Positions 1 to 11,290 of a stretch of DNA of 64,000 bases are shown here, one piece after another; within the stretch, counting starts at the first letter, position 1; each line of letters begins with the position of its first letter. The position numbers and the translations under genes were made by a program. Origin of the DNA: Plantago major. Taxonomy: Eukaryota > Streptophyta > Magnoliopsida > Lamiales > Plantaginaceae. The stretch covers positions 4,650,001 to 4,714,000 of the forward strand of contig CM048843.1 in assembly GCA_026545765.1 (NCBI GenBank). The letters are read 5' to 3'. The notes beneath the pieces were generated by a model that did no database searches, was not told the DNA's origin, and was given only the letters and a program-made list of their open reading frames with translations.

Positions 1-2128
1 TCACTCTGCTTTTGGGCATTAGTGCAAGTAAATAGATGGGTTGTTCTATTTACTCCCATTAAGGCCCAATAGGAACTTGTCATTTTAACGGTTTAACCAA
101 CCATTGCCACCCAAGTTCCAAACCATTCAATTTTCAAAGGATAAATTACAAACGTTGTACTTCAGTAGCACCTTAAAGTTTGTTTGTTTGTACGATTTGC
201 CCCTCGATATTAGGCAGGTTGTGAGTTGTCTCTTGAACTTTAAATGTGTTGCAATTTGCCCCTTATAAATGCTTTCCGATTGGGTGTATGATACACGTTC
301 CGACTATAGGTCTCGCAATCTTGGGGCAACTCGAAACACATTAAAAAGTTTAGGGGACAACTCGCAACCTAGTAAAGATTAGGGGAAAACTGTACAAGCA
401 GACAAGTTTCATGGGGCAACATGCTTTTCAGTCTCATAAAAAATCAAAGGGTAAATTTAATATGATCATGCCCCTTATAAATTATGTTATTACATCATAG
501 TCCCTACGAATTGAATAATTACACCCAAGTCCAATTGTTTGACCAGATAACAAAAAATTATACTCCACGTCATCATTTTCTTTGACTTTTGAGTTCATGT
601 AACTAAAAAATACAACATTGTTACCACTTAGATGTAGTTATTCAGATGTTAGGAACCTATTTGAGAAGTGAATGTTTATCAGGGCCATCATATTTAATTG
701 TCTCTAATATCAAACTGGTTCATAGTACGATTAATCTTTAAAAAAAAATTCACCAGCTCATTATTTGGAGAATAATACAGGTCGTTTGGCTTTGATATAG
801 AGTTAAATGACACATTAAATACGATAAATGATATTTTGAACTTCAAATTGAAGTTAAAGGACATCTCTATAGTATTTTGTTTGATTCAATTCCAACTCCA
901 TTATTCAAGTTCTCCGTGCTGAGTTTTGTAATGTTGCATTGGAGGTGCAAAGTTCGACATACAAGACGTGATGGAAATACATGTGATGACAAATTTGCAA
1001 AGTTAGGACATGAGGTGGTGAAATTACGACTTTGGAAAGAACTCCCTCCGTCTCTTCTCCTTTTCTTAGATAAAAATGTAGAGTACATATTCTCCTAATT
1101 AGTTTGTTTTACTGCTCTATGAGTAGATTTTTTTGTTTCAACTGGATGAGAATTTTTTTTATCATTTCGATAATTTTAAAATCAATGATCAAACAACATT
1201 TATAACAATAAAAAACTTTTTTAAGAAATCAAAACTCATCACTTTTATATTATCATTTCATTTTTACAAGCCCTAGAAGAGACTATATAAAACATGAAAC
1301 AGCTCTTTAATGCCAAAGCACACAAGGGGAAAGAAGTAAACTCTGTTATAAATCAAGTAGTATCATAATTTAAACCATCTCCCTAATCACTTTCTTTATT
1401 ACTTTGATTTTATGTCAAAACCTATATAACTAGTTCAATTAGGCATGTGGGCAATTTTGAAATATAAACGTTCAACTCATAATAACACAAATCAACTTTG
1501 ATCTTACAGCTTCGTCATAACTGGAGAACACTATAAAGACTCGTAGCAACAAAATGACAAAAACAAAAGTGCCACCCATAAATTGCAATCAATACACTCA
1601 TAAAAGAAGATAAAGTGGCAACTTGATCAACCCATGCAATAATTAAAAAAAAAATACTAAATGTGAAAAAAAAAAAAATATTATTATTATACATTACATA
1701 AAAAAATTATATTAAATATTCACTAAACATTACGTATATTTAAAACATTATTACATATTTATATTTATCAGATCTCACTAATATACATCTATTTCAAAAG
1801 TTTGTGTTAAACTATTTGAGTTATATCGGAATAGTAATTTCGCTCTAAGGGTAGTTTGACATACAGATATAGTTTATGATTTGGTTGTCATGTATAGATT
1901 GTAAGGTAGAAATAATGCAAGTAAAAACGGATGATTTATTTTAATGGTCATTTCATTGTTTGTACAAATAAAAAGTTAAAGAAAAAGAGTAGAGCAGAAA
2001 AATTGACAGTCTGTTTGCTATGGAGCAAAAATCTAAAAATTGAGTTAATTTTTTTTAAAGTTATTTTTCATTATGTTTGCAAGAAAACTTTTTAACTCAA
2101 TTTCAGCTCAAATTAACAATTCTCTTTA
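1..2128. other. AT-rich intergenic DNA, no gene seen
   Basis: No convincing coding region. Two short overlapping open frames on opposite strands at about 867-1098 have no recognisable product. The stretch holds an inverted repeat at 176-409 (listed separately), poly-A/poly-T runs near 1648-1680 and general AT-rich sequence. A phrase near 786-806 (gtttggctttgatatagag) resembles the start of the MITE-like family at 3930-4290. Confidence 0.6.
176..409. repeat. Imperfect inverted repeat, about 88-bp arms
   Basis: The left arm (176-263) and the right arm (322-409) are reverse complements with scattered mismatches. Both read through the phrases gcgagttgtcc/gtgagttgtct and aatgtgttgcaatttgcccc. The loop is about 58 bp. 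The structure fits a MITE or MULE-derived element with long terminal inverted repeats, but I could not find a clear target-site duplication, so the element ends are not defined. Confidence 0.6.
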
Positions 2129-2130
2129 TA

Positions 2131-2379
2131 CCTTGTCGTGAATATGGAGCCAGTTTGATTTTTTTGTCAACCGTCTCCAACTTCAACTATGAATTAATCT
2201 AAAACTGCAAATGCAAAATGTTCAATTAATTTATATAATGAAAGTTTTAGTCCCTAAAGTTTTATTATATAATTTAATGAAACATTTTATATTTGTTGTT
2301 TAAGATTGATTTATAGTCAAAGTTGGAGGCGGTTAACTAAAAAAGTTAAACTTGGTCCAGATTCACGGGACGGAGGGAG
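2131..2379. mobile_element. Stowaway-like MITE, left end decayed
   Basis: The right end is the Stowaway-type terminus acgggacggagggag followed by TA. The left half (ccttgtcgtgaatatggagc onward) is the inverted complement of the right half (gattcacgggacgg), and the inner arms also pair (caaccgtctccaacttcaac with agttggaggcggtt). The left terminal ctccctccg has decayed. Stowaway (Tc1/mariner) MITEs insert at TA and carry CTCCCTCCGTCC termini. Confidence 0.7.
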
Positions 2380-2381
2380 TA

Positions 2382-3635
2382 TTATTTACTTTCCCAATTA
2401 TACAAATAACCTTAAACAAATTAAACAACATCATAAATAATCTTAAAACTATGAATCCCATCAACTAAATTTTTAGTTAACTTTTAAAACTCTATATCAA
2501 CAACTTTGGTCTATCATAAAATAGCAAACGTTCTACCGGTAGGTCAATTTGTTGAATACTGGGTGATCATGGAAAATATAGATTTAAGAATGAATAGTTC
2601 ACACAAACTTATATGTCTACTATATTTTAAGATTTATTATATATCGTAATCACTCTCAATACACTTTACTATTTCGAATTCGTATGAAATTACATGTGAA
2701 TTTCACACGGATTGTTAATATTGTTGTATTGTGTCGATCCCGGCATGGTATAAACGGTTGAAAAACTGAAATACAAAGAGAAGACAGCGCATGGGATAGT
2801 GAGGTAGAGAGAGCATTAGAATTAGAATTAGAATTAGAATGAATAAAGAAAGGCGTGTAGCTAGTAGCTAGCTAGGTAAGGTCAGAGTAGTCAGAGCAGA
2901 CCTGATCGGATCAGTGACCCATCGACTCATTGCATCACGTCACTTGATCTTTTTCTCATCCGTGCAGTACAGATCAATGGACGGACAAGATGTAGCATGC
3001 ACTTGCTTAAAACCACCAAACTTCTTTCGGTCTGCATTAACATGTGCCCCCAGATTAAACCCTACCCAACCACGTGTCTCTGTTCCATTATCCCGCCCAG
3101 CAATAATTCATTTTTAAAAACGATAACTTCGCTTTAAAGTCATGTCCTATCCTCCTAATTATGATAAACCTTCACGATTAATATATCACCGATATCAAAT
3201 TAACATTACATATTTAATTATAAATATTGTATGTTTATTTATATAAATTACATATTTAGAAATGCAGTTAATCCAAATACTAGTTCGTTTAGCATTTGAG
3301 GCTTTAAAAAATATATATATATTTATAATTAAATATGTGAAGTTGATCTATTGCCTCACTATGATAGTTAATATGATGGACTTTGATCAAATAATCAGAA
3401 AGACAATTTGACACCAGCTGCCTTTCGGTGTTGAGGGGGCTAGCTGGATGGATGGACATAAACGTATTAATGGTACAACATTCATTTTCAATTCACACTA
3501 GTCTAAATGTCTATGGAAAGCTAGGTCGACGCAAAGTTAAATGTTGAAACTAGCAAAAGAAATATTGCATTCGTTTCAATTTTTGCAGTAAATTAATTGG
3601 GCAATTAGATGCCCTTACTTTATCTACCTAATGTA
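2382..3635. other. Intergenic, no gene
   Basis: AT-rich spacer. It contains a short microsatellite of ATTAGA units near 2815-2840 and a perfect 20-bp inverted repeat (3208-3227 with 3319-3338). An open frame at 2914-3117 (67 codons) has no recognisable domain and no supporting context. Confidence 0.5.
3208..3338. repeat. Hairpin with perfect 20-bp arms
   Basis: acatatttaattataaatat at 3208-3227 is the exact reverse complement of 3319-3338, with 91 bp between. Such AT-rich arms suggest a MITE core. No target duplication was identified. Confidence 0.6.
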
Positions 3636-3813
3636 CTCACTCCGTCCCAGAACAAATATCATGTTTGGCTATGGGCACGGAGTTTAATGTGCAGTGTAAA
3701 TGTTTGGGGACAAATGCACATGTGTTGTAAATGTTGTCAAAAATGAAAATGTAACATTTATAATGGGACAAATATAAATGGAATATGTGACATTTGTTGT
3801 GGGATGGAGTGAG
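3636..3813. mobile_element. Stowaway MITE, TA target duplication
   Basis: Starts ctcactccgtcccagaac after TA (3634-3635) and ends gttgtgggatggagtgag before TA (3814-3815). The termini are inverted repeats of the Stowaway type. The element is 178 bp, with inner inverted similarity (caaatatcatg / gtgacatttg). It cannot encode a transposase and is non-autonomous. Confidence 0.85.
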
Positions 3814-3929
3814 TATAAATTTACATCGCAAGCCTCCGCCCCTTGTGTAATGCATGTTGAACCCTCCGCAATATAATTTCAAAATAATTGCAAACAAGTA
3901 AGACATCACACAAAATAATTCTAAGAAAT

Positions 3930-4290
3930 TGAGTGACTGTTTGGTATAAAGTTAAAAAAGTGAGTTAAAGAAAAATTTTAGTTGATAATTAATAACTGAG
4001 TTAAATATGAGTTATAAAAAATGGTGTTTGAAATAGAGTTAAAAACTTATAGGGTTTATACGGTTGTTTTATAGGGTGTATAAGAATAAAGTGATGTGTG
4101 TAAGAATGAAATGATGTGTTCGATATTTTTTAAGTTTATTTGATTGGTTTAAATGCTTTTTGATTGGTTTGGGATTGTTAGTTTGATTGAAAAAGTAAAG
4201 AGGAAGTAAGAGTAGGGTAGAAAGAAAATGATGATTGTTTAGTGGAGAAAAATTGAGTTAAATTTGTTAGATACAAAACAAATACCCCAA
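3930..4290. mobile_element. Candidate MITE, family A (copy 1)
   Basis: A stretch built of agttaaa/gagttaaa motifs, with phrases such as aagtttatttgattggttt and gtgatgtgtgtaagaatg. These reappear as the reverse complement near 59,800-60,050 (aaccaatcaaataa, cttacacacatctc) and more loosely at 4,800-5,020. Copies in different positions and orientations imply a dispersed element. The boundaries are approximate and I saw no target duplication. Confidence 0.45.
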
Positions 4291-5781
4291 AATATTTTAA
4301 CGGATAAATGGTAGTTCTTAGTGGTATACCAAACTTAAGTTCCGTGGAAAATTTGTAGGTTACTACAATTTCTAATGTCACCTTGATAGATCTATAATTA
4401 AGATCCTGGATGATATCATTGTCTCACCCCATAATAGTAAGTTACAGTCGGGACTCGGGAGGTGCGATCAATGCTCCCGCCCCATAATCAATTTTCCAGG
4501 TACCAATTAGAACAACAAATTACTTTTATTTACCAACATTCATTTACAGATTACAAAACTTAAGATTCACCACAAAATTTATTAACTAAGAAAATAGATT
4601 TACAATATTATTTTCAACGTGATACTTTCTTCAACATGGGAAGAACTCATATGAATACTACTACTTCTCCGTTCCATGACAAGTTTTCTATTTTGTCATT
4701 TTAATCATTCCATTATAACTTCACATTTTTATTTTTCGTAATAATTTATGGTATTTGACATCAAGTTTACACACAAAAGTTTAACTTAATTTTTATTCCA
4801 ATTAACAGTTATTACTTCTATTTATATGCTACTATATTATTTATCTCCTTACTTTTGATTATGCTAACAAATTTATATAAATCAAACAATATTAAAATCA
4901 ATTAAATAACCTTAAAAAAATCAACAATCAATTCATTCTCACTCTCATCAATTCTTATTATAATACAATATATAACAAACTATATAAACCCTAAATCATT
5001 TTAAATTAGTTTAAATAAGTAATTATCAAAGAATATTTGGAATTCCAACTCTTCGGAGAAAGTCATAGGCAAGTCCCTCTAGTCAGATCCCACTCCAGCA
5101 AGTGACAACGTAACATGACTTTCACTTAACTTACAAGAATTATTACACATACTACAAACTTCCTGAATTCATAATACTAGTATTTTAATTCAAAACTTGA
5201 CTAATGTCTTGAAGATACATTTTAGAATTCCACCTATCAGAATGATTTTTTCAAGCACCTGAAAGAATTATCACGCTCCTCATGGACCAAAGCAAATTTC
5301 AACATTATAAAAATAATGGTTAAATTACCATGGAGACCCTTGTTGGAGACGTCACTCTCATCCAAACCCCTCTTAGTCTAACAATAACATTTGAATCCAA
5401 AAATAACTTTTTCAGTTGATCAACTTAAATTAAGTTTATTTCATCTCCAAACAAGTCCTTATGCTATATTTGGAAATTTAGGTTTAATTACTCCCCACCC
5501 CACTTTCCACTCCAACCCGTCAAAAATTCCTTTCTTCCTCCCCTGAATCTTTATCTTCTTCAATGTGCTAACTGCTAAGTATCCATAACTTTATTTTTAA
5601 TTTTGATTTTGATTTTATTATTTTAATTTGACAAAATGGGAAATAAATAAACTCATTTGGATGGTACTATAGACACATCCATTCTGTGCATTTTACCAGT
5701 ATCTTGTTATATCTAGTAGAGCTCGTCATAGAGAGATAAACTAGCAAGAAGAAGAAGGCGACATCGTTCGACGCGTACAAC
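4291..5781. other. Intergenic, no gene
   Basis: AT-rich spacer. It includes a diverged stretch of the family-A repeat at about 4,800-5,020 and a solitary Stowaway-like terminus near 4,665 (acttctccgttcc) without a visible partner. No coding sequence is supported. Confidence 0.5.
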
Positions 5782-5952
5782 ATGGATGGTAATCTTGGCG
5801 CTTACACCTCCTATGGAGATTCATATCCTGCCTACTCCTCCGCTGAAGCTCAGTCGTTCTCCACCGTTGATTACATGCCGGAAATATAGGAGGAAGTGGC
5901 GGTGGATCACCTCAACAACTCAGATCTTTTAGGATTTCAATCGAACAATTAA
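5782..5952 (+). pseudogene. Clathrin light chain-like N-terminal fragment with internal stop
   Basis: The frame from ATG 5782 reads a Tyr/Ser-rich start (MDGNLGAYTSYGDSYPAY), then Phe-Ser-Thr-Val-Asp-Tyr. It hits an in-frame TAG at 5887-5889, continues in frame with EEVAVDHLNNSDLLGFQ, and ends at TAA 5950-5952. The upstream bases in the same frame also read KKATSFDAYN. An acidic, Tyr/Ser-rich segment leading into VDH...GF resembles the first exon of plant clathrin light chains; this is recall of the family pattern, not an alignment. The stop and the lack of downstream exons argue for a dead or captured fragment rather than a working gene. Confidence 0.35.
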
Positions 5953-7445
5953 TGATTAATTATATACTATCATCACCAATCTTAATTGCAGGATGACTTG
6001 TATACTACAATCCTCCTGGGTTCGTCTTCTTTTGGATTCCATTTGTGGAGGTTTGAAGATTTTCGAAATCGATTTAGAGGTTTTGGATTGAAGTAGCAAA
6101 ACCAGGGACCAAATTGTATTTTTAGAAACTTGAAACTGTTACTTTTGTGAATTAGATGTTTACATAAGCTGCTATGTAATTTTTCAGAAATATTTAGAGA
6201 TGATTGAAAAATTTTAAAAATTATAGGACTAAATTGCACTTTTGAAAGTTTTTGGAATATTTTTAAGTTTTTTATAGTTGCAATATTTTAATTATGGATA
6301 ATTGCATCTACACTCAAAAAATTAAGTCTGTTTGGTCCCTCCCAATATTCAATATTTTAACAAGGGTAAAAATAACTTTTCAAATCTTTAGTTCGAATAA
6401 AATCAAATTCGTGAGCCTATATGTAATTTAAATTATCTATGAAGGTATTAAAATGTTATTGTTTATTTAATAGGGATCCAGATGTAATTAGAGAATCTTG
6501 CAAAGGTATCTTGCTAGGGGTGCAGATGTAATGCACCCTAAAAATAATACTCCAATATATTTTAAAAACTCCGGCACAAAGTCAGCCACTACTTTTATAA
6601 GTACGAGTAATACATTAATTAGTTGGCCATTGTTTTTTCATAATATTAGAAAGAAGTACAACATCAAGTTCTGAATATTGTAAAATACTCCCAAGCAACA
6701 GCATGTGCTCAGATTCAGCAAATCAGATATGGTGCTTGGCTTGCACTCAAAGCACTGGAACATCCAAAACGAACTCCAATAAACACTAGTAAAACAAAAC
6801 GTCCAAATTGTAAACAATTGCTAACCAATTACCTTATAAAATTAAGATTTTCTTTTGCACGGGATAGTTATTTAGAGATATAGGGGGGATCATGCATGTT
6901 TATCAAACAGACGGTGTTTAACTCATGATTTTTGTAGTTGAATACGTGATTATACAGTTTCAAAAAGTTCGTAAAAAGCTAATGACACATACTACCAACA
7001 ACCGAAACCATCACAGCCCAACTATGGTGAAACGTTCATCAGCAGAAATGCAGAAACAGCTAGGGTTACAAGTTACAACGATAAAGATGACATTAATAAA
7101 AGATCATAATCCAACAAAGAAATCATAATTTCATGCCACAAAAATGAGAATCTGATCCAGTAAAGTCACACTAACCTATCCAAAACGAGCTTACCTGAAC
7201 TAGTCCACAGTCCTCACATAAGATAAGACAACCAAAATATATTCATTCATGAGCTTGCTACAAACAACGAAAGATTCACGATCAAGTTTTCCATACCAGC
7301 AAAATTAAAAGTTAATTAATTAAAGCCGCACTAATTAATCAATTAATTAATTAATCCATCCATCCATCCCAAAAAAGGATAAGGCCAAAACCAAACAGTC
7401 TTCATCACCATCAGCTGGGCAGACACCTCAAAAGTCAGATTCCAA
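5953..7445. other. Intergenic, MULE-like remnant, no gene
   Basis: At about 6,296-6,538 a sequence starts ggataattgcatctacac and ends ggtgcagatgtaatgcaccc. It also contains aaatcaaattcgtgagc, a phrase shared with the Mutator-type element at 51,414-52,314. This suggests a short related element, although its target duplication is not clear. The remainder, including the part just 3' of the AHL gene, shows nothing codable; a TTAATTAA-rich tract lies at about 7,313-7,350. Confidence 0.45.
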
Positions 7446-8156
7446 TCAGTAAGGCGGTGCCTGCAGATAACCCCCAAAACTATCCCCTCCACCACCACAC
7501 TCCGCCGCCTGCTCCTCCCTTCCACCATTATCCTCATCTTCCAACCGATGAAAACTCGGACTATTAAAACTCGCCGCAATCAGATAAATCGTCCCCGCCG
7601 CCACCAACGGCCCGACCACCAGTCCCCCGACCACCTGCCCCTGCGGTCCAGCCAGCGAGATCGCAAAATGTCCGCCACTCCCCGCCGATCCAGCCGGCAG
7701 CAGAGTCGCCGAAATCGAGAGCAAATCGAACCGTCCGTGGAAAGTCACAGTAGATCCAGGTGTAGGTTGCTTCAGCGTTACGTTCGCAACGACGCCGTTT
7801 CCGTTCAAAATCGCCAGCCCTAGGTTTCGCTTCCGAGAGAATCGAGCTGTGGACTCGATGATGTCGGCTCCTGGAGGGAGTTCGAGGACGTAGGGTGACA
7901 TTGGCGGCTCCGATGAGTCGGAGGCGGTGATTATGACTGGAGGTTTCGGTTTGTTTTTGGAGCCGGGAGGTCGGCCGCGTGGGCGGCGGGGGAGGTCGAC
8001 GGTGGCGCCGCCGTCAGGGGGTGGGAGGAGGAGAGTGGGGGAGGACGTGGAGGTGTCGTGGTGGTGCTTGGTGGTGAACATGGTGTTTGGGTCTGGTGAG
8101 TGGTATGGTGATTGTTGTTGTTCTGGAGAAGGTTCTGGTGGGAATTCTCTCTTCAT
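7446..8156 (-). CDS. AHL family protein (AT-hook + PPC domain)
   Basis: An intronless 236-residue protein of the plant AT-HOOK MOTIF NUCLEAR LOCALIZED family. These nuclear proteins bind AT-rich DNA at matrix attachment regions and modulate transcription, for example in growth, flowering and patterning. Residues 1-56 are Pro/His/Ser-rich. One type-I AT-hook (RPRGRPPGSKNK) lies at 58-69. The PPC/DUF296 domain follows from about 74 to 205, with the core GRFDLL at 141-146 (usual form GRFEIL) and the glycine-rich GPQGQVVGG region at 170-178. The tail is short, acidic then Gly-rich. One hook plus no intron fits the clade A AHL genes; the exact orthologue cannot be assigned. The start is the first ATG of the open frame; 3' of it on the plus strand is a GAA-rich tract that would be a CT-rich 5' leader in the transcript. 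Confidence 0.93.
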   Translation of the reverse strand: MKREFPPEPSPEQQQSPYHSPDPNTMFTTKHHHDTSTSSPTLLLPPPDGGATVDLPRRPRGRPPGSKNKPKPPVIITASDSSEPPMSPYVLELPPGADIIESTARFSRKRNLGLAILNGNGVVANVTLKQPTPGSTVTFHGRFDLLSISATLLPAGSAGSGGHFAISLAGPQGQVVGGLVVGPLVAAGTIYLIAASFNSPSFHRLEDEDNGGREEQAAECGGGGDSFGGYLQAPPY

Positions 8157-8711
8157 GATTTGATTGATTTTTTAATTTTATTTAGGGGTGGAGGTGAAAA
8201 AGTGTTGGAGGATATTAATTGTTTATGGGAGGGAGATATGGGTTGGTTTGTGACCGTCAACTGGTGAAAGGTGTTATAGTAGGGATGGGAGTGGAATCAA
8301 TGGAGTGGATATGTTGGATAGAGTTCCAACTTACTTACTAGTCTGGACAAGGAAGAAGAAGAAGAAGAGAATAAGAAGAGTATTCATCTTCTATTTCAAT
8401 CCAAGATTATATTATATTCATTCTTAGGTGGTGGTTTGAATGGAGAGGGAGTTTGGATTACAGGTTTCATTCTGGTGGGTTCCATTCCATCCATTTCTAA
8501 TTTGTACTTTTCTTTAATAACTATAGACCATTGCGTTTGATCCAGCTTTGATCAGCTGGATCCGATCAAAGGCTCGTTGGTAAAACTGACTCTTTTGAAT
8601 GTGACCTAGGACCATAACCCTTATACTGTGAATGACAATGAATTTATATGAGATGATTAAAATAGTGAAATGAGAAGATGAATTACCATGCATTCTAATT
8701 GTGCAAGAGAA

Positions 8712-8746
<35 letters not shown>

Positions 8747-8759
8747 TTTTTTTTTTTTT
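8712..8759. repeat. Compound microsatellite (GT)n(AT)nTn
   Basis: A GT run, then an AT run, then a T homopolymer. It lies upstream of the AHL gene. Confidence 0.9.
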
Positions 8760-9599
8760 GAGTAAAATGATATCATTTCATTCATAATAATCAAGATACA
8801 TTATGATTTGTAAAGAGAATATCGGAGAGGCTATGTCGGTAGGATTGACTAAAATATGCACTAGCTTATTCGAACAATACAGAGCAAGGTATTGACTTTA
8901 AAAAAATGATATTTTCACACCATCAGAAATGGGTGGATGAAGCACTTCGTCCGTCCTGGAATAAAGTTTGCGCTCACTTGGACAAGATAAAGGAAATCGG
9001 AGATTGAGCGTTATTAATAAGTAAAATGATAAAAATGAAATTGATTCGTCATTTGAGTATTACTTGAATGGAATATTGGGTACAATTACAAATGGAAATG
9101 ATAAACTTTGGCTGAAATTACTTCTTACATTCCGGGTTCAACTTCCTGCGGACCCGAACACAAGTTTTAAGATAAAGGGTGAATAAAGTAGGAGAGATGA
9201 TACAGTAGAAAATATGGTGAATAAAGTAGGAGATGGTGATACAGTAAGAAAGATAGTGATAACGTATAAAATTCTAAAATAGTAAATAAAGTAGGATATA
9301 AAATTTCTTTTAAAATATGATGATGCAGGAAGTTGAATATGAAAGGTGATCAGTTAGCTATCGAAATGGGGAGGTTGGAAAATTGATCGGGGGCGGTGGA
9401 AAGTAGGAAAAATGGGAAGATTCAAGGGAGAAGAACTGGTCGGTGCCATGTTTCGTGTGTTTACTCAAAAAACGGCCACTCACTTTTACCTTCAATTTTT
9501 GCTTGTTAAATGACAATCTTATCCCTTATATTATCTCATCAAACACCTCAATTTTTCATTATCCCATTCAAACCCTATTTCTATCTCTCTCTCTTTTCT

Positions 9600-9990
9600 C
9601 CCTCTACCTCTCAACCTCCAGCCCTCTCCCACCCACCACCACCACACCGTCCACCACCACCACATCGTCCACCACTCTCTGCCTCCTTCCTAGCACCTCG
9701 GCCTCCACTCCTCTGCCATGACCACTCCACTGTCAACACCACTGACTTCCCTCCCACCACCACCAGATCGGCTATCTTCCACCACCACCGCCTCCCTTCG
9801 TCCACCAACACCACCCGACTCAGTGTGCTGTCTTTGGCGGTCGCTTTCACCACCCCTGCCTCCACTCCACCTCGCCACCACCAGATCCGCCCTAGATCCG
9901 TCAAATATCCGCCCAGATCTGAGAAGATCCACCCCGGATCCGTCAATATATGCCAAGATCCACCAAGATTCGTTAAGATATGGGAAGATC
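9600..9990. repeat. CCA-rich tract and degenerate GATCC-repeat
   Basis: 9,600-9,860 is dominated by ccaccaccac and cgtccaccac units. From about 9,880 to 9,990 comes a degenerate tandem of gatccgtcaa(t)at / agatccacc units. Similar composition (CT-rich tract followed by GATC- or CGAT-rich short repeats) occurs at 51,590-51,960 inside a Mutator-type element and near 33,130-33,320. This stretch may therefore be part of a comparable non-autonomous element whose ends I could not find. Confidence 0.4.
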
Positions 9991-10149
9991 CATTTTGTTG
10001 TATATATTTTTCTCGATGCAATTTTTTCTATATTTTATGTTTACATTTTTCTACATTTCTACATGAGTTTTGTTGTATACGGTTTTCTACATCATTTTCC
10101 TGTTTTTTTTCTACATTTCTAGATTTTATTATTTTTATTTACATGACCA

Positions 10150-10320
10150 GACTCACTGTATTAATAAAGAACATGAATACAGTCGGACTGTATTAATGTA
10201 CTCTATATATACATTCGACTGTATTAGTAGAGTTTACTAATGCAATCTGACTGTATTTCAGAACTCTACTAATACAGTATTAGTGGACTCTACTAATACA
10301 GTCTATACTCTATACATTCA
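10150..10320. repeat. Palindromic ACTGTATTA repeat cluster
   Basis: About seven copies of actgtatta or its complement taatacagt occur within 170 bp, in both orientations. Several are extended by tag(t)agag / ctctactaa. The neighbouring copies can pair into several alternative hairpins. Confidence 0.65.
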
Positions 10321-11013
10321 AATAAATATGTAAAAGTTTAAAAGAATAACATTTAAACTGAAAAAAAATTAGAATACAAATTAAATGGAAAAATCAAACT
10401 AATAATTTTAAGAGGTGAAATGATATTAAAAATTATTTTTAAAAGTGTAAATTCATTTTTATCCATCCGAGGGGTATAAGCGTCCATTCATGTGAGGTGT
10501 AAAAGCAATTAGACTTTTTTTTATACTTGTAATTTATTGTTGGCCTCCTTTTTGAATTTATAGGTAAATTTGATCTTTCTTTGGAGTTTACCCAAGATTC
10601 AATGCATATATATCCAGAGGAGTGACCAGTTAGCTAGCGAAACTTGGAAACAAAGCATAGATAAACAAGGAAGTTATGATGCGCCGCTAATATGTAGGGT
10701 AGGCTCCACTATGAAACTTACTTACTATATGCTATAAATAAAAGATAACATAATCCTACTAGTACTACTATTAAAGGTGATTCATGTCATGACACACGGT
10801 ATAAAACGGTACATCTGTGCGTCATTTCATGGGGATTCTTGCCGGCTCATGTTGGATTATTAATCTAAATCTTCACATGGATAATATTAGATGCGTATCA
10901 AATCTAACATCACATTATTATTATTATATTTTCATTTTTGAGTTGTTATTTATTTTGTACAGTTTTAGAATAAACGCAGTAAATATTACATTGTTCAGGT
11001 AGTTAATTCTGAA

Positions 11014-11290
11014 CAGGGGCGAAACTATGTTGATGTTGGGTAGGGTTGCCCTACCATTCTCCTAAAAAAAAACATTGTAGTGTATATTTTCGCGCTATTT
11101 CAACATTTTGCCCTACCTTTTTAGTATGAAATTCTGTTTTTTCTTTCTTATAAGACACATGTATAGTTGATTTTCCAGTAAGAATGCCAATATTTGTATA
11201 TTTTTTCATTATATATGTTTTACTTTGTCTATAGTTAATTTTTTAAAGATGCGCGCCCTAATCGATATATTATTCTGGCTCCGCCTCTAG
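11014..11290. mobile_element. hAT-like MITE
   Basis: Starts caggggcgaaactatg and ends ctggctccgcctctag, which is its approximate inverse complement (ctagaggcggagccag). This is the CAGGGGCG-type terminus of plant hAT MITEs, as at 30,720-30,900. The 8-bp flanks (attctgaa / ttcaaaaa) do not match, so the insertion is old or the ends are slightly misplaced. Confidence 0.55.

Noticed and set aside
867-1098. Overlapping 73-codon open frames on both strands
   Set aside because: No domain, no neighbouring exons and AT-rich context; two-strand openness is expected by chance at this length.
9443-10196. Several long open frames rich in Pro, Thr, Ser on plus and Gly, Arg on minus
   Set aside because: They follow from CCA/CCT repeats that leave all frames open; no conserved domain or splice context.
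9350-10560. Possible Mutator-type element spanning the CCA-rich tract
   Set aside because: Candidate ends (cactcacttttacc on the left, gaggtgtaaaagcaatt on the right) are only weakly inverted and no 9-bp duplication was found.
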